Positions 18,708 to 29,452 of a stretch of DNA of 64,000 nucleotides are shown piece after piece. The stretch spans positions 1-64,000 of the forward strand of contig CALLFA010000175.1 in assembly GCA_937997635.1 (NCBI GenBank), read 5' to 3'. Position numbers and translations under genes: made by a program. Every line of letters starts with the position of its first letter. Position 1 is the stretch's first letter. The notes beneath the pieces are model-generated. The model did no database searches. It saw only the letters and a program-made list of their open reading frames with translations, and was not told where the DNA came from. Source of the DNA: an uncultured Saprospiraceae bacterium. Its GTDB lineage: Bacteria; Bacteroidota; Bacteroidia; Chitinophagales; Saprospiraceae.

Positions 18708-20456
18708 ATGAAAAATAAATATTTAGTAAAAATTGCAACTGGACTATTTTGCTTGACACTGATCATAGCATGTAGCGATGAGTTTTTAAATGAAGAACCC
18801 ATTGGTTCAGTTAACGAATTAGTATTACAGAGTGAAGAAGGTGTTAATTCATTATTAATAGCTGCATACTCATTACTTGATGGATATGCAGCAGGCGAAG
18901 CCCCAGACGGCCAACAAGGAGAAGCTTCTGGAACGAATTGGGTGTGGGGTGATGTGCCTTCTGACGATATGTACAGAGGAGACCAGACAGGTGGATGGTC
19001 TCAAATAAATGATATAGAACGCTACGATGTGCGACCTGACAACGCATGGTTGAATGGTGCATGGAAAATCCACTTTGACGGTGTAGCTAGATCCAATGAT
19101 GTACTTAGAACATTAAGAGCTTCAGGTGATAAAATCAACGCTGAATCCGCGAGACAAATTGAAGCAGAAGCCAGATATTTAAGAGCGTGGTATCACTTCC
19201 AACTTAGAATTAAATTTGAGATGGTCCCTTATATCACAGAAGATGTCGACCCTCTCACCATATCTAACAATAGCGAGATTTGGGAGAATATTGAAAATGA
19301 TATCAGATGGGGTATTGATAATAATATGGCCGAAGCACCGAGTGATATTGCAAGAGTATCAAGATGGACTGCAAAAACCTTTTTAGCACGGGTGCATCTT
19401 TTCCAGGCAGATTATGGAGCTGCTAGGCCTTTATTGGACGACATCATCAATAACGGACCATTTGAATTGATGGAACACTTCTATGACAATCACAATGAAG
19501 AGTTCCAAAATAATAAAGAGGCTATTTTCGAAATACAATACTCTGTCAATGATGGTGCAGGTGTCTCTAATTCTGGTCTTGATCATCAAACATTATTTTC
19601 TAGAGCCATTGGATTTTGCTGTGATTACAGCGCCCCTTCATTCGATTTATTCAATGCATTTAAGGTTGATGAAAATGGGTTGCCATTACTGGAGACTTTC
19701 CAAGACGAGTTACTCAGAGAGGATCACAACATTCTTTTTACTGAAGAGTTTTCTCCTACTGATGTGATGCTTGATCCAAGAGTAGATTGGACAATCGGAA
19801 GACGAGGAATACCATTTTTAGATTGGGGACCATTCACTGGTAGCAATTGGATGCTCGATCAGCAAGGTATGGGCCCATTCCTTAATAAGAAAATACAGTT
19901 CTTTAAAAGAAATGAGGGTTCTATTAAAACACAAGACTGGTGGTGGGCAGGTGGCCTTAACGGAGACAACTTCAATTTATTTAGACTCAGTCATGTGATT
20001 CTTTGGAGAGCTGAAGTAGCTGTAGAAGAAGGGGATCTGGATACCGCATTAGAACTAGTAAATATGATCAGACAGAGAGCCGCAGACGACATAGTAATGG
20101 GTAAAATTAACAACACAACCTTTGAAGCAGGATTTGCTTTAGATATAGATGAGAGTCAACCAGCGGCTAATTATAATTTGGGACTTTATGATTCTTTCCC
20201 AAGCCAAGAGTATGCACGTATGGCAGTCAGACATGAAATGCGACTTGAGTTTGCATTAGAAGGCATGAGATTTTTTGACTTAGTCAGATGGGGTATTGAT
20301 GCGGAAGTATTGACAACATATCTTCAAAATGAAGATGGCTTAAGACCTTGGATGACAGGAGCGCAGTATGATGCTGGTAAAGATGATCACTGGCCGATAC
20401 CTCAAGTACAACTTGATTTGCAGCCAGATGTTTTAGTCCAAGATCCAAATCATTAA
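18708..20456 (+). CDS. SusD/RagB-family nutrient-binding lipoprotein
   Basis: This 582-residue surface lipoprotein acts as the glycan-capturing lid of the SusC transporter. A signal peptide with lipobox LIIAC (Cys 22) is followed by DEFLNEEP, the usual SusD N-terminal phrase. The helical TPR-like core includes AEARYLRAWYHFQL at about 150 and the C-terminal RHEMRLEFALEGMRFFDLVRWG at about 505, both standard RagB/SusD signatures. The gene ends the first transcript of the locus: a strong intrinsic terminator begins 54 bp downstream. Ligand specificity is unknown. Confidence 0.95.
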   Translation: MKNKYLVKIATGLFCLTLIIACSDEFLNEEPIGSVNELVLQSEEGVNSLLIAAYSLLDGYAAGEAPDGQQGEASGTNWVWGDVPSDDMYRGDQTGGWSQINDIERYDVRPDNAWLNGAWKIHFDGVARSNDVLRTLRASGDKINAESARQIEAEARYLRAWYHFQLRIKFEMVPYITEDVDPLTISNNSEIWENIENDIRWGIDNNMAEAPSDIARVSRWTAKTFLARVHLFQADYGAARPLLDDIINNGPFELMEHFYDNHNEEFQNNKEAIFEIQYSVNDGAGVSNSGLDHQTLFSRAIGFCCDYSAPSFDLFNAFKVDENGLPLLETFQDELLREDHNILFTEEFSPTDVMLDPRVDWTIGRRGIPFLDWGPFTGSNWMLDQQGMGPFLNKKIQFFKRNEGSIKTQDWWWAGGLNGDNFNLFRLSHVILWRAEVAVEEGDLDTALELVNMIRQRAADDIVMGKINNTTFEAGFALDIDESQPAANYNLGLYDSFPSQEYARMAVRHEMRLEFALEGMRFFDLVRWGIDAEVLTTYLQNEDGLRPWMTGAQYDAGKDDHWPIPQVQLDLQPDVLVQDPNH

Positions 20457-20509
20457 ATGAAAGATAGTTTTTATTCATGTAATTAAATAGATAGTTCTAT
20501 GTTAATTAC

Positions 20510-20550
20510 TTTCGGCAGCTTGATTTATATCAGCTGCCGAAAACTTTTTT
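20510..20550 (+). terminator. Rho-independent terminator after susD
   Basis: An 11-bp perfect stem, TTTCGGCAGCT (20510-20520) with AGCTGCCGAAA (20532-20542), has an 11-nt loop and is followed by ACTTTTTT. It separates susCD from the FG-GAP genes. Those genes therefore need their own promoter or readthrough. Confidence 0.85.
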
Positions 20551-20597
20551 ATAATTTCACTAAAATACCATTCTGCTCATCTGAAAATTTGAATTAA

Positions 20598-23500
20598 TTG
20601 AACCATAGAAATCAAATAAAGAAAGCCACATTAAACTTTATTGGGGTTTTTTTATGTGTATTTCTATCCTGCCAAACAGACAAACATAAACTTCCACCAA
20701 CCAAATTCTTAACTACTTCCGACATTCAATTATTTGATAAACTTAACCCAGAATCATCTGGCATATTTTTTACAAATGAATTGATAGAAAATGAAAGAAT
20801 AAATATTCTCAATTATCTCTACTATTATAATGGTTCAGGTGTAGCCATAGGTGACATTAATAACGATGGTTTACAAGATATTTACTTTGGGTCAACCGTA
20901 GGAAAAAACAAACTATATCTAAATAAAGGAGATCTGAAATTCGAAGACATCTCTATATCCGCTAATGTAGAAGGCGACTTTGGCATCACAACAGGAGTGA
21001 GTTTTGTCGACATCAACAATGATGGATATCAAGATCTTTATGTCTGTAAATCTGGAATGCATACCGAACGATACCGCACCAATCATCTTTTTATCAATCA
21101 AGGTGACTTGACATTTAAAGAACAAGCACAATCATATGGTTTGGATGACCATTCATTTTCTAGTCAAGCATACTTCTTCGATCTAGATCAAGACGAGGAT
21201 TTGGATATGTACTTAGTTAACCATCCGATAGATTGGCCTAACATCAATAAAATCATGACTGGCGAACAGATTCTCGATGGTTTTGACTATCAATTTTCTG
21301 ACAAGCTATTTGAAAATGTTGATGGTCATTTCAAAGACATCACTAAACGAGCTAACATATTAAATAGAAGCTGGGGACTTAGTGCAGCTGTAGGAGATTA
21401 CAATAATGACCAACTCCTTGACATTTATGTTGCAAATGATTTTATAGCACCGGATAACTTATACATCAATCAAGGTGATGGCACTTTCAAAGATGAAGCA
21501 CTTTCGTTTTTCAGACACATATCTTTTTACTCCATGGGTTCTGACTTTGCAGACATAGATAATGATGGCAACAATGATCTTTTTGTTGCAGACATGGCGA
21601 TGCAAAGCCATAAAAGATCGAAAAGGAACATGGGCAGTATGAGCACCGAAAATTTTAATACTATTGTAAGAAGGGGTTATCATTACCCCTACTCTATGAA
21701 CACACTTCAATACAACATTGGCGGAAATACTTTTGTAGAGATAGCTCAGTCAGCAGGCGTTGATAAGACAGACTGGAGTTGGGCTCCTTTACTTGCAGAT
21801 TTTGACAATGACGGGAATAAGGATTTATTCATTTCCAACGGTATTTTTAGAGACATCATTGACAATGACTTTCTCGCGAAGAAGGAGGCGTATGACGAGC
21901 AAGACACCAAACAATATTTTCAAGACCTGATACCTCTCATTCCACAAACAAAAGTGCATAATCACATATTCAAAAACCTAGGGCAATATCAATTCAAAGA
22001 CATGAGTAAGCAATGGGGCTTAGATGAAGTTTCTAACTCTAATGGCGCTGCCTATGCAGATCTGGATAACGATGGTGATCTGGATCTAGTCGTAAACAAT
22101 TTAAATGAACCAAGTACCATTTATAAAAATAATAGCGTAGAAAGAAATACAAATAACTATTTAAAAATTAGACTTATTGGACCAGACCAAAACAAATCGG
22201 CTGAAGGGACAAAGGTTGAAATCAAATGCGATGGCAAATTACAAAGACAAGACAAACACGCTAATCGTGGTTACCTTTCTTCTATAGATCCTATTTTGCA
22301 TTTTGGCATCGGGACGTCTACACACATTAACCAAATCAACATCACTTGGCCAGATGGCAAGCAATCTTTGATCACCGATCAAAAGGCTAACCAATTAATT
22401 ACGATAGACTATAACAAAACTGAGAGTCTAATACAAAAAAGCAAAACCCCAAACCAAGATCTATTTGAGGATATAACTTTACGTAGTAAAATCATTTTTA
22501 AGCATAAAGAACAATTGTATGATGATTTTGCAAAAGAGTTATTATTGCCGCATAAACTATCACAAAGTGGTCCCTTTATCTCAGTCGCTGATGTGAATAA
22601 TGATGGCATGGAAGACTTCTTTATTGGAGGAGCTGCTGAGCAACCAGCAATGCTGGCCTTACAACAAGATGATGGGAGTTTTAAACCTCATTCAACAAAG
22701 ACTTGGAAGCAACAACGGAAATACGAAGACGTCGGTTCCGTTTTTTTCGATTTCGATGGTGATGGTGATCTAGATTTGTATGTCGTTAGTGGGAGTAATG
22801 AAACTATGAACTGGAGCCATTATCAAGATGGCCTTTATGAGAATGATGGCAGTGGTAATTTCACAAAGACAGAAAACACACTACCAAAGATTACTTCAAG
22901 TGGTCACGCAGTACAACTTATTGATTTTGATGGCGATGGTGATACAGATGTTATTCGTGGAGGAAGGCTAGTTCCCGGAAAATATCCAATGAGCCCAAAA
23001 AGTTATTTACTAGAAAATCGGAATGGTAAATTTTATAACGTGACACATGTCAATGCACCAGAATTTGAACATGTCGGTATGGTTACTTCTATTGCTGTCA
23101 GCGATATTGACAACGATGGCGATCAGGATTTTATAATAGCTGGAGAATGGATGAGCATAACTGTTTTCTTAAATCAGGATGGCATTTTTGAAAAAAGTGA
23201 AAATCATAAAACCTTAGATGATACTAAAGGGTGGTGGTATAGCCTTACTGTTTCAGATATCGATCAAGATGGCGATGATGATATCATTGCTGGAAATATT
23301 GGAACTAATAATAAATATCAACCGACAACGAAAAATCCCCTTTGGGTGTACTATTCGGATTTTGACAATAATGGCAGTGGTGACATTGTACTTTCTAAAG
23401 AAAAAGGAAATCAACATCTTCCAGTACGTGGTCGAGAATGTTCTTCTCAGCAGATGCCATTTATTCAAGACAAATTTCCCGACTACACCAGCTATGCTAA

Positions 23501-23960
23501 TGCAAACATGTCTGACATTTATTCCAATGAACGTTTGACGGATGCGTTTAAACTTAAAGCAACAATGTTCGAATCAATCATACTAATAAACAATGGTAAG
23601 GGCGTTTTCGAAATCCATCCAATTCATCCCATTGCACAAATAAGTCCGATTAACAGCGCTGTCATAACAGACATAAATAATGACAATACACTTGATGTGT
23701 TCTGTGCAGGTAATATGCTGAGCTCAGAAACAGAAACAGTGCGATATGATGCAGGACATGGCACCATTCTATTAGGTGCAGCTGAAGGAACATTTGACCC
23801 AGTCTTGCCTAGCGCTAGTGGATTCAGATTAAATGGAGACATAAAAGATTTAGCTTTAATAAATCTGCTTCATGGAAACACTGGAATTTTAGTGGCCAGA
23901 AATAATGAAGAATTACAACTATTTAAGCTCAATAAAAACATAAAAAATGCTGCATTATAA
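20598..23960 (+). CDS. FG-GAP/VCBS-repeat protein with ASPIC/UnbV domain (CRTAC1-like), lipoprotein, TTG start
   Basis: This 1120-residue secreted propeller protein has no known reaction. The leader IGVFLCVFLSC gives a lipobox at Cys 25. Many FG-GAP calcium-binding loops follow, such as DINNDGLQDIYFG, DLDNDGDLDLVVN and DFDGDGDLDLYVV. An ASPIC/UnbV domain lies in the middle (about 520-610, ending ITWPDGKQSLIT), and a second propeller follows. The frame opens with TTG at 20598; I see no ATG or GTG upstream of the leader, so an uncommon start codon is implied. It overlaps the next gene by 14 bp. Proteins of this kind often follow SusCD pairs in Bacteroidota and may be surface binding or scaffold factors; that is inference. 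Confidence 0.85.
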   Translation: MNHRNQIKKATLNFIGVFLCVFLSCQTDKHKLPPTKFLTTSDIQLFDKLNPESSGIFFTNELIENERINILNYLYYYNGSGVAIGDINNDGLQDIYFGSTVGKNKLYLNKGDLKFEDISISANVEGDFGITTGVSFVDINNDGYQDLYVCKSGMHTERYRTNHLFINQGDLTFKEQAQSYGLDDHSFSSQAYFFDLDQDEDLDMYLVNHPIDWPNINKIMTGEQILDGFDYQFSDKLFENVDGHFKDITKRANILNRSWGLSAAVGDYNNDQLLDIYVANDFIAPDNLYINQGDGTFKDEALSFFRHISFYSMGSDFADIDNDGNNDLFVADMAMQSHKRSKRNMGSMSTENFNTIVRRGYHYPYSMNTLQYNIGGNTFVEIAQSAGVDKTDWSWAPLLADFDNDGNKDLFISNGIFRDIIDNDFLAKKEAYDEQDTKQYFQDLIPLIPQTKVHNHIFKNLGQYQFKDMSKQWGLDEVSNSNGAAYADLDNDGDLDLVVNNLNEPSTIYKNNSVERNTNNYLKIRLIGPDQNKSAEGTKVEIKCDGKLQRQDKHANRGYLSSIDPILHFGIGTSTHINQINITWPDGKQSLITDQKANQLITIDYNKTESLIQKSKTPNQDLFEDITLRSKIIFKHKEQLYDDFAKELLLPHKLSQSGPFISVADVNNDGMEDFFIGGAAEQPAMLALQQDDGSFKPHSTKTWKQQRKYEDVGSVFFDFDGDGDLDLYVVSGSNETMNWSHYQDGLYENDGSGNFTKTENTLPKITSSGHAVQLIDFDGDGDTDVIRGGRLVPGKYPMSPKSYLLENRNGKFYNVTHVNAPEFEHVGMVTSIAVSDIDNDGDQDFIIAGEWMSITVFLNQDGIFEKSENHKTLDDTKGWWYSLTVSDIDQDGDDDIIAGNIGTNNKYQPTTKNPLWVYYSDFDNNGSGDIVLSKEKGNQHLPVRGRECSSQQMPFIQDKFPDYTSYANANMSDIYSNERLTDAFKLKATMFESIILINNGKGVFEIHPIHPIAQISPINSAVITDINNDNTLDVFCAGNMLSSETETVRYDAGHGTILLGAAEGTFDPVLPSASGFRLNGDIKDLALINLLHGNTGILVARNNEELQLFKLNKNIKNAAL

Positions 23961-25743
23961 AGTAAGCCTACATATCGTTACGTTATTTTTTATTGTAGTA
24001 CAACCAGTACATGCACAAGTATTTAGTGAAAAAAATATTGGTGCATTTACGCACTTACACGAAAACTATGGTAATGCTGTCGCAGATTATGATCAGGACG
24101 GTGACTTAGATATTTTCATAGTTGGGTATAAATCATTTGAAAGGAATAACCCAGAAAGTTGGAGTCGATTATTTGAAAATAAAGGATTGGGACGATTGCA
24201 AGATGTCACTACAGATGCGGGACTTAGCGATCAATACACGGATGACAAATTAAGTGCTCACAAAATAGGTGCTTCTTGGGGTGATTATAATGGTGATGGG
24301 TTTCCTGATTTATTTATGACACATGCCAATTCTTTTCAGTTGTTTGAGAATGATGGTCACGGAAAATTTAATGACATTACAGAAAAGAGTAAGCTATTTC
24401 CAGAGAGTGCTTCTGTATACACAAGTGCACTTTGGTGGGACTATGACAATGACAGTGATCTAGACCTCTACATTTCAAACTATGAAGGCAATAACATTTT
24501 ATATACTAATCAAGGGAATGGCACTTTCGAAAACGATTCTGAACTAACTAAACTTAATGATGGAGGGGCAGCTTGGAATACGATCACTTACGACGTCAAT
24601 CATGATGGTTGGTTAGATTTATATGTCATTAATGATTATGGCTTAAGTCGATTGTTTATCAATGAAAAAGGTAAATCATTTACCGAGCAAACTGAAAGGT
24701 ACGGCTTACGGAACACAGGCAACGGCATGGGTGCTACAATTGGTGATTATAATAATGATGGTCATTTTGATATTTACGTAACAAACATCGCGCAGCTTTT
24801 ACCCAATGTATTATTTACGGGCGACAATAGTTGCATTTTTTATGAGCAAGCACAACAAATGGATATTGGTCAAGCTGACTGGGCTTGGGGTACTCAGTTT
24901 TTTGATGCTGATCATGATATGGACGAAGATTTATATGTTGTAAATGGCTTCGGAGATTTAGTGTACGAAAATCGGTTTTTTAAAAATATGCTAACTGAGA
25001 ATGGCGGTAGTTTTATAGACTGGTCGGTACAATCAAATACGAATGGGACAGCTAATGGGATGACATCAGAAGTTTTCGATTATGACAATGATGGCGATTT
25101 AGATATCCTTGTATCAAATACAAATGACAAACCATATTTATATGAAAATATTGGTAGTCGTGGCAACTGGATCATGATTAATTTAGAAGGCACCATCTCG
25201 AATAAAAGTGCGCTTGGATCAAAGCTTAGACTCTCTGTAGACGGGACTCATCTATACAGATATCATTATGGAGCCAGCATTATGGGTCAAAGTATTAAAC
25301 CTGTGCATTTTGGCTTATCCGATAATAAACATATTGATAGCCTCACTATCTACTGGCCCAATAGTGACGCTGAAACATTCTACAATTTGGATGTCAATCA
25401 AACGGTCAATATTATTGAAAACACAGACATGACAACTTCGACAAAAGAAATTACCAATGCAGAGGATATCATTCCCACTTTTGAGTTGATTAGTTTTGGA
25501 CCAAATCCTTCGAATGGTGAAGTAAGATTTGTATTTAAATCTACGGAAAGAGGCCCTCTCAATTTTCAATTATATACAATAGATGGGATGAAGGTAATTA
25601 ACAAAACAACACTCATCACCCCATTTCAAGAAACAACCATTGCTGTTACTGATGGTCAATCAACTCCTCTGTCAGATGGAGTTTATATCTATCGTGCTCA
25701 ATTTAATGACAACATTATCTCAGGTAAAATTATAGTGGAATGA
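23947..25743 (+). CDS. FG-GAP/ASPIC secreted protein with T9SS sorting domain
   Basis: This 598-residue protein begins with a signal peptide (about residues 1-24, ending PVHAQ). It carries FG-GAP repeats (DYDQDGDLDIFIV, DYNGDGFPDLFMT, DYDNDGDLDILVS) and an ASPIC/UnbV block at about 415-495 (ITIYWPNSD-like text, LTIYWPNSDAETF). It ends with a type A T9SS sorting domain (ISFGPNPSNGEVRF to SGKIIVE), so it should be exported across the outer membrane and anchored. The start lies inside the end of the previous gene (14-bp overlap) and its stop overlaps the next start (ATGA), which indicates translational coupling. Function is unknown. Confidence 0.88.
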   Translation: MLHYKVSLHIVTLFFIVVQPVHAQVFSEKNIGAFTHLHENYGNAVADYDQDGDLDIFIVGYKSFERNNPESWSRLFENKGLGRLQDVTTDAGLSDQYTDDKLSAHKIGASWGDYNGDGFPDLFMTHANSFQLFENDGHGKFNDITEKSKLFPESASVYTSALWWDYDNDSDLDLYISNYEGNNILYTNQGNGTFENDSELTKLNDGGAAWNTITYDVNHDGWLDLYVINDYGLSRLFINEKGKSFTEQTERYGLRNTGNGMGATIGDYNNDGHFDIYVTNIAQLLPNVLFTGDNSCIFYEQAQQMDIGQADWAWGTQFFDADHDMDEDLYVVNGFGDLVYENRFFKNMLTENGGSFIDWSVQSNTNGTANGMTSEVFDYDNDGDLDILVSNTNDKPYLYENIGSRGNWIMINLEGTISNKSALGSKLRLSVDGTHLYRYHYGASIMGQSIKPVHFGLSDNKHIDSLTIYWPNSDAETFYNLDVNQTVNIIENTDMTTSTKEITNAEDIIPTFELISFGPNPSNGEVRFVFKSTERGPLNFQLYTIDGMKVINKTTLITPFQETTIAVTDGQSTPLSDGVYIYRAQFNDNIISGKIIVE

Positions 25744-27719
25744 AGACAGTCGAACTAAAATACAAGCTCCTTTTTTTGGGGTTGTTCGTTTCGTTGGCTA
25801 ATCTACATAGTCAAACGTTCAGAAACATTTCTACTAAAATAGGTTCCTCTGCATTTTGTATTGATCCTAATGAAATGTCTGGTGGTATAGTCGTGTTGGA
25901 TTATAATAATGACAACTACCAAGATATTTTGATCCTTGGAGGTAATTCACCAAATGTACTTCTCAAAAACAACTGGGATGGCACTTATGCAAATGTAAGT
26001 CGAGAATCAGGTGTGACATTAGATCATATAACTTCTGTAGGAGGTGTGGCTGGAGACATAGATAATGATGGCGATTTAGATGTGCTAATTACAACGAATA
26101 ATAACCAAGCGAATGTTTTATTACAAAACAATGGTGATGGAACCTTTAGTGATATTTCTGCAATTGCTGGCATCACCCACAAATCTTGGAGTACTTCTGC
26201 TAGTATGACTGATTACAATCTTGATGGACTGCTTGACATGTACATTACCAACTATGTAGATTATGAAGACTTACCATTCGATAATAATTTACAGCAATGC
26301 TATCCTAATTTTCTATATAAAAATCTAGGCAACAATACATTTGAAAATGTCGCCCCTTCTCTCGCATTAGACAATACAGGCTGTGGCTTAGCTTCTGCAT
26401 TTTCTGATTATGACAATGATGGAGACATGGATTTATTTGTCATCAATGACTTTGGACTCAATATTGAACCCAACGAATTGTACCGCAATGAATACCCCAA
26501 ACAAGCATTCACACGAGTTGGGGAAGCCTTAAATGTAAATGTCAGACTTAACGGTATGGGCATCGCCATTGGTGATTATGATGAAGATTCGGACTTAGAT
26601 TACTACGTCACCAATATTGCAGAAAATCCCTTTTTCGAAAATGTCGATCAAGGAGACTTTTTTCATGATAAAGGTATCGTATATGGTTTGTCAAATCCAG
26701 ATGGAACTAGTTGGGGAGCAGTATTTTCGGATGTCAATAATGACAGTTTCTTAGATCTGATTGTCGCTAATGGGAAGGTCATAGAAGCAGACCATCAAAA
26801 TAATGAAAATCGTTTATTCTTAGGTTCCGCTGACGGATCTTTTACTGATGTATCTACCGAGCTTGGGATTGCCGATACAAGGAGATCAAGAGGATTAGTA
26901 GTTTCAGATTTGAATAACGATGGATTAAACGACTTACTTTTTGCTTCTGTTTCAACGTTCAGAGATCCAGAATATAATACCATTATTTATCAGAATGAAT
27001 TTGAAAATGAAAACAATTGGATCAAAATAAAATTAGAAGGACAGAATGCTGCAATTGATGGATATGGGACACACATCACTGTTAAAAGTCAAAACAGAAG
27101 TTTAATGAAAGAAGTAGATGGAGGATCAAGCTATTTATCTCACTGTGCAGCGATAACACATTTTGGACTCGGACAATTGACATCAATAGATCTTTTAAGC
27201 ATCAAATGGCCTGGTGGAAATGAGATGGAAATAAAGGATGTTCCTCTTAATTCATTTGTCACAATACGAGAGGATGGTACATTCTACCTCAATCAAAATC
27301 AGGAAATCACCGCATTTGAAGGTGATATTGTCTCTCTAGGCAATGATGACATTGATCGCGACGGTACATACACCCATTTTGAAACAACTGATGATGGTCA
27401 AGAATCAAGAGTAGTGACTAAATTGACATTCAAAGAAAAACCTTTGGAAGAAATAACTGAGGTAAAATTAATTGCAACACCAAACCCCACATTAGACACT
27501 CCTGTTTTAGAATATCAATTACCTGTAGAAAGTGAAATCCAATTTCAATGCTATGACATGTCTGGCAAGTTAATAGCAAAAACAAAGACATTTAGTCAAA
27601 TTAAAGGCAACCATACGTTTGATGCAGATGAACTTGGCATTAGATTTAACAGTGGATTATATCTATTCAGGCTAAAAGTTGAGTCAGTATATTTTACCTC
27701 TAAAGTCCTTATCTACTAA
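25740..27719 (+). CDS. FG-GAP/ASPIC secreted protein with T9SS sorting domain, third paralogue
   Basis: This 659-residue protein has a signal peptide ending near ANLHSQ (residue 26). FG-GAP repeats include DIDNDGDLDVLIT, DYDNDGDMDLFVI and DVNNDSFLDLIVA. An ASPIC/UnbV domain is at about 430-510 (SIKWPGGNEMEI), followed by a T9SS C-terminal domain (IATPNPTLDTPVLEY to TSKVLIY). It is the last gene of the three-gene overlapping set, and it converges with the regulator gene, which ends 12 bp downstream. The three proteins differ in length and tail: the first is a lipoprotein, and the other two use T9SS. They may form one surface complex; this is inference. Confidence 0.88.
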   Translation: MKTVELKYKLLFLGLFVSLANLHSQTFRNISTKIGSSAFCIDPNEMSGGIVVLDYNNDNYQDILILGGNSPNVLLKNNWDGTYANVSRESGVTLDHITSVGGVAGDIDNDGDLDVLITTNNNQANVLLQNNGDGTFSDISAIAGITHKSWSTSASMTDYNLDGLLDMYITNYVDYEDLPFDNNLQQCYPNFLYKNLGNNTFENVAPSLALDNTGCGLASAFSDYDNDGDMDLFVINDFGLNIEPNELYRNEYPKQAFTRVGEALNVNVRLNGMGIAIGDYDEDSDLDYYVTNIAENPFFENVDQGDFFHDKGIVYGLSNPDGTSWGAVFSDVNNDSFLDLIVANGKVIEADHQNNENRLFLGSADGSFTDVSTELGIADTRRSRGLVVSDLNNDGLNDLLFASVSTFRDPEYNTIIYQNEFENENNWIKIKLEGQNAAIDGYGTHITVKSQNRSLMKEVDGGSSYLSHCAAITHFGLGQLTSIDLLSIKWPGGNEMEIKDVPLNSFVTIREDGTFYLNQNQEITAFEGDIVSLGNDDIDRDGTYTHFETTDDGQESRVVTKLTFKEKPLEEITEVKLIATPNPTLDTPVLEYQLPVESEIQFQCYDMSGKLIAKTKTFSQIKGNHTFDADELGIRFNSGLYLFRLKVESVYFTSKVLIY

Positions 27720-27730
27720 CTTTACATTAG

Positions 27731-29356
27731 TTAAAGTGTAGCAACGAATTCCGTCAGACTAATTTCTCTTTCTAGCTTTAATTTTTTTCTTAATCTGTAC
27801 CTATTTGTGTGCACACTCTCGATAGAAATACCGAGAAGTTTTGCCATTTCTTTACTTGACATATTAAGTTTGACAAGTGAACATAATTTTTGATCTCCTC
27901 TCGTTAGTTTTGGATATTTCTTATTAAGCTTACTAAAGAAATCTCGATTTACGGAGACAAATCTAGTTTCGAATTCTTCCCAATTTTGTGAATTACTATG
28001 AGAAATTGATCTGACAATTTTTTTCAATTCATCTCGCTTGATATCACCATTGCCATCAGCTAAGCGCGACTTTAATGATGCCAGCAATTCGTCTTTTTCG
28101 ATCAATTTAAGAGACGATACTGCTAATTCTCTATTTTTTAATTCTAAAAGCTCATTAGCATGTGCGACTTCAAGTTCTTTCTTTTTCTTAATTAGTCGCT
28201 TTTCAATGTCATGCTTATTTTTTATATGAAAAAAATACAAAGTCCCAAATAAGAGCAGAAATACTAAGAATATACTTAAAACCACATTTTTAAGGAAAGC
28301 CTCTCGTTCATCTAATTCTAATCTGTCCAACTTTTGCTGCTGGATCAATTTTTCGCTTTTCTCTAATTCCTCCTGATGCTTATCTCTGATAAGAAGTAAT
28401 GATTTATTATTGGCACTTCTGCTGTCAAAATATAACTCATCAAGATTTTTTTCTGTAAGTACTGCATGATATGCTTTCTGAAACTGACCAGTCTGCGCGT
28501 ATAATTGGCCCAGACTTTTATAAATCAGTGGCGAAAAATCTTTATGACTTTTATATCTATCAGAAAAGTCAATCGCTTTTAAAAATGCATCTTTTGCTTC
28601 ACTCGTCAAGCCTAATTCGAAGTACTTATCACCAATATATTTATAGATTAAGACCTGATGTCCTTTTTGATTTTTCTCGATCTCTGGAAGTAGGACTAAG
28701 AGATCATCAATACCCTTTTGTGGATCACTGTTTAAAATAGCATCTTCAACATCCACAAGAATTTTTACGTAGTTATTATCACCATCATTGTACAAATAGC
28801 AACTATCCACATAGTTTTTTGCTAGTTCAGGATTGGATAACTCTCTATGCGTTTTTGCAATTGAATAGTAATTTTCGACCAAGACCGATCGATCAATTTC
28901 ACCATTATTAAACAAATTCTTATTAATGTCTAAAGCTTCATTTAAATATTTCAATGCTTGAGTTTCACGCTTATAAAAACTATAATATCTACCTAAAGTG
29001 ATCTTGGTTCTAACCAGCGCTTTACTGTCATTCGTTTGATTCGCTAAGAGATAGGCTTTCCAAATTTTATCGTATGATTTCTGGTATTGCGCTTTGTGAC
29101 CATAGACATCCGATTCAGCTAATAGCAAATCAATACTAGACACTGTGTCTTTGATAGACATGTAGTGTTCTAAGCCTTTTTCACATAATTCAATGGCTTT
29201 TTCAGAGTTTTCAATTCTTAAATTCTTAATCGTATCTATTAAATTTGATATTGAAGTAGATTGTACAACATTAAGGTCTACTGGATTTCCACTTAGGCTA
29301 AATTGAACACATAGTGTACAGCATACAATTAGCAGTTGTCTAGTAAGATATTTCAT
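27731..29356 (-). CDS. Membrane-bound TPR transcriptional regulator with LuxR-type HTH
   Basis: This 541-residue protein has an N-terminal hydrophobic leader, TPR-like helices at about 55-320, one membrane segment near 352-376 (NVVLSIFLVFLLLFGTLYFF), a charged coiled coil (about 378-430), and a C-terminal LuxR/GerE helix-turn-helix near 480-535 (MSSKEMAKLLGISIESVHTNRYRLRKKL). This periplasmic TPR, TM, coil, HTH plan is common for Bacteroidota regulators next to glycan loci. It is convergent with the FG-GAP genes and follows the aldolase gene on the same strand. It is the only obvious HTH regulator inside the sugar region, so it is a candidate for reading the TGTMYA direct repeats, but nothing in the sequence proves that link. 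Confidence 0.85.
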   Translation of the reverse strand: MKYLTRQLLIVCCTLCVQFSLSGNPVDLNVVQSTSISNLIDTIKNLRIENSEKAIELCEKGLEHYMSIKDTVSSIDLLLAESDVYGHKAQYQKSYDKIWKAYLLANQTNDSKALVRTKITLGRYYSFYKRETQALKYLNEALDINKNLFNNGEIDRSVLVENYYSIAKTHRELSNPELAKNYVDSCYLYNDGDNNYVKILVDVEDAILNSDPQKGIDDLLVLLPEIEKNQKGHQVLIYKYIGDKYFELGLTSEAKDAFLKAIDFSDRYKSHKDFSPLIYKSLGQLYAQTGQFQKAYHAVLTEKNLDELYFDSRSANNKSLLLIRDKHQEELEKSEKLIQQQKLDRLELDEREAFLKNVVLSIFLVFLLLFGTLYFFHIKNKHDIEKRLIKKKKELEVAHANELLELKNRELAVSSLKLIEKDELLASLKSRLADGNGDIKRDELKKIVRSISHSNSQNWEEFETRFVSVNRDFFSKLNKKYPKLTRGDQKLCSLVKLNMSSKEMAKLLGISIESVHTNRYRLRKKLKLEREISLTEFVATL

Positions 29357-29452
29357 TGAGTTACAATTTGAGTGTCAATTAAGCTAGAATGTACACATAA
29401 ACAGGCTAAAGTGAGGTAGTAGAGGTAGCATATAGAGTGATTATAGGCAGTT

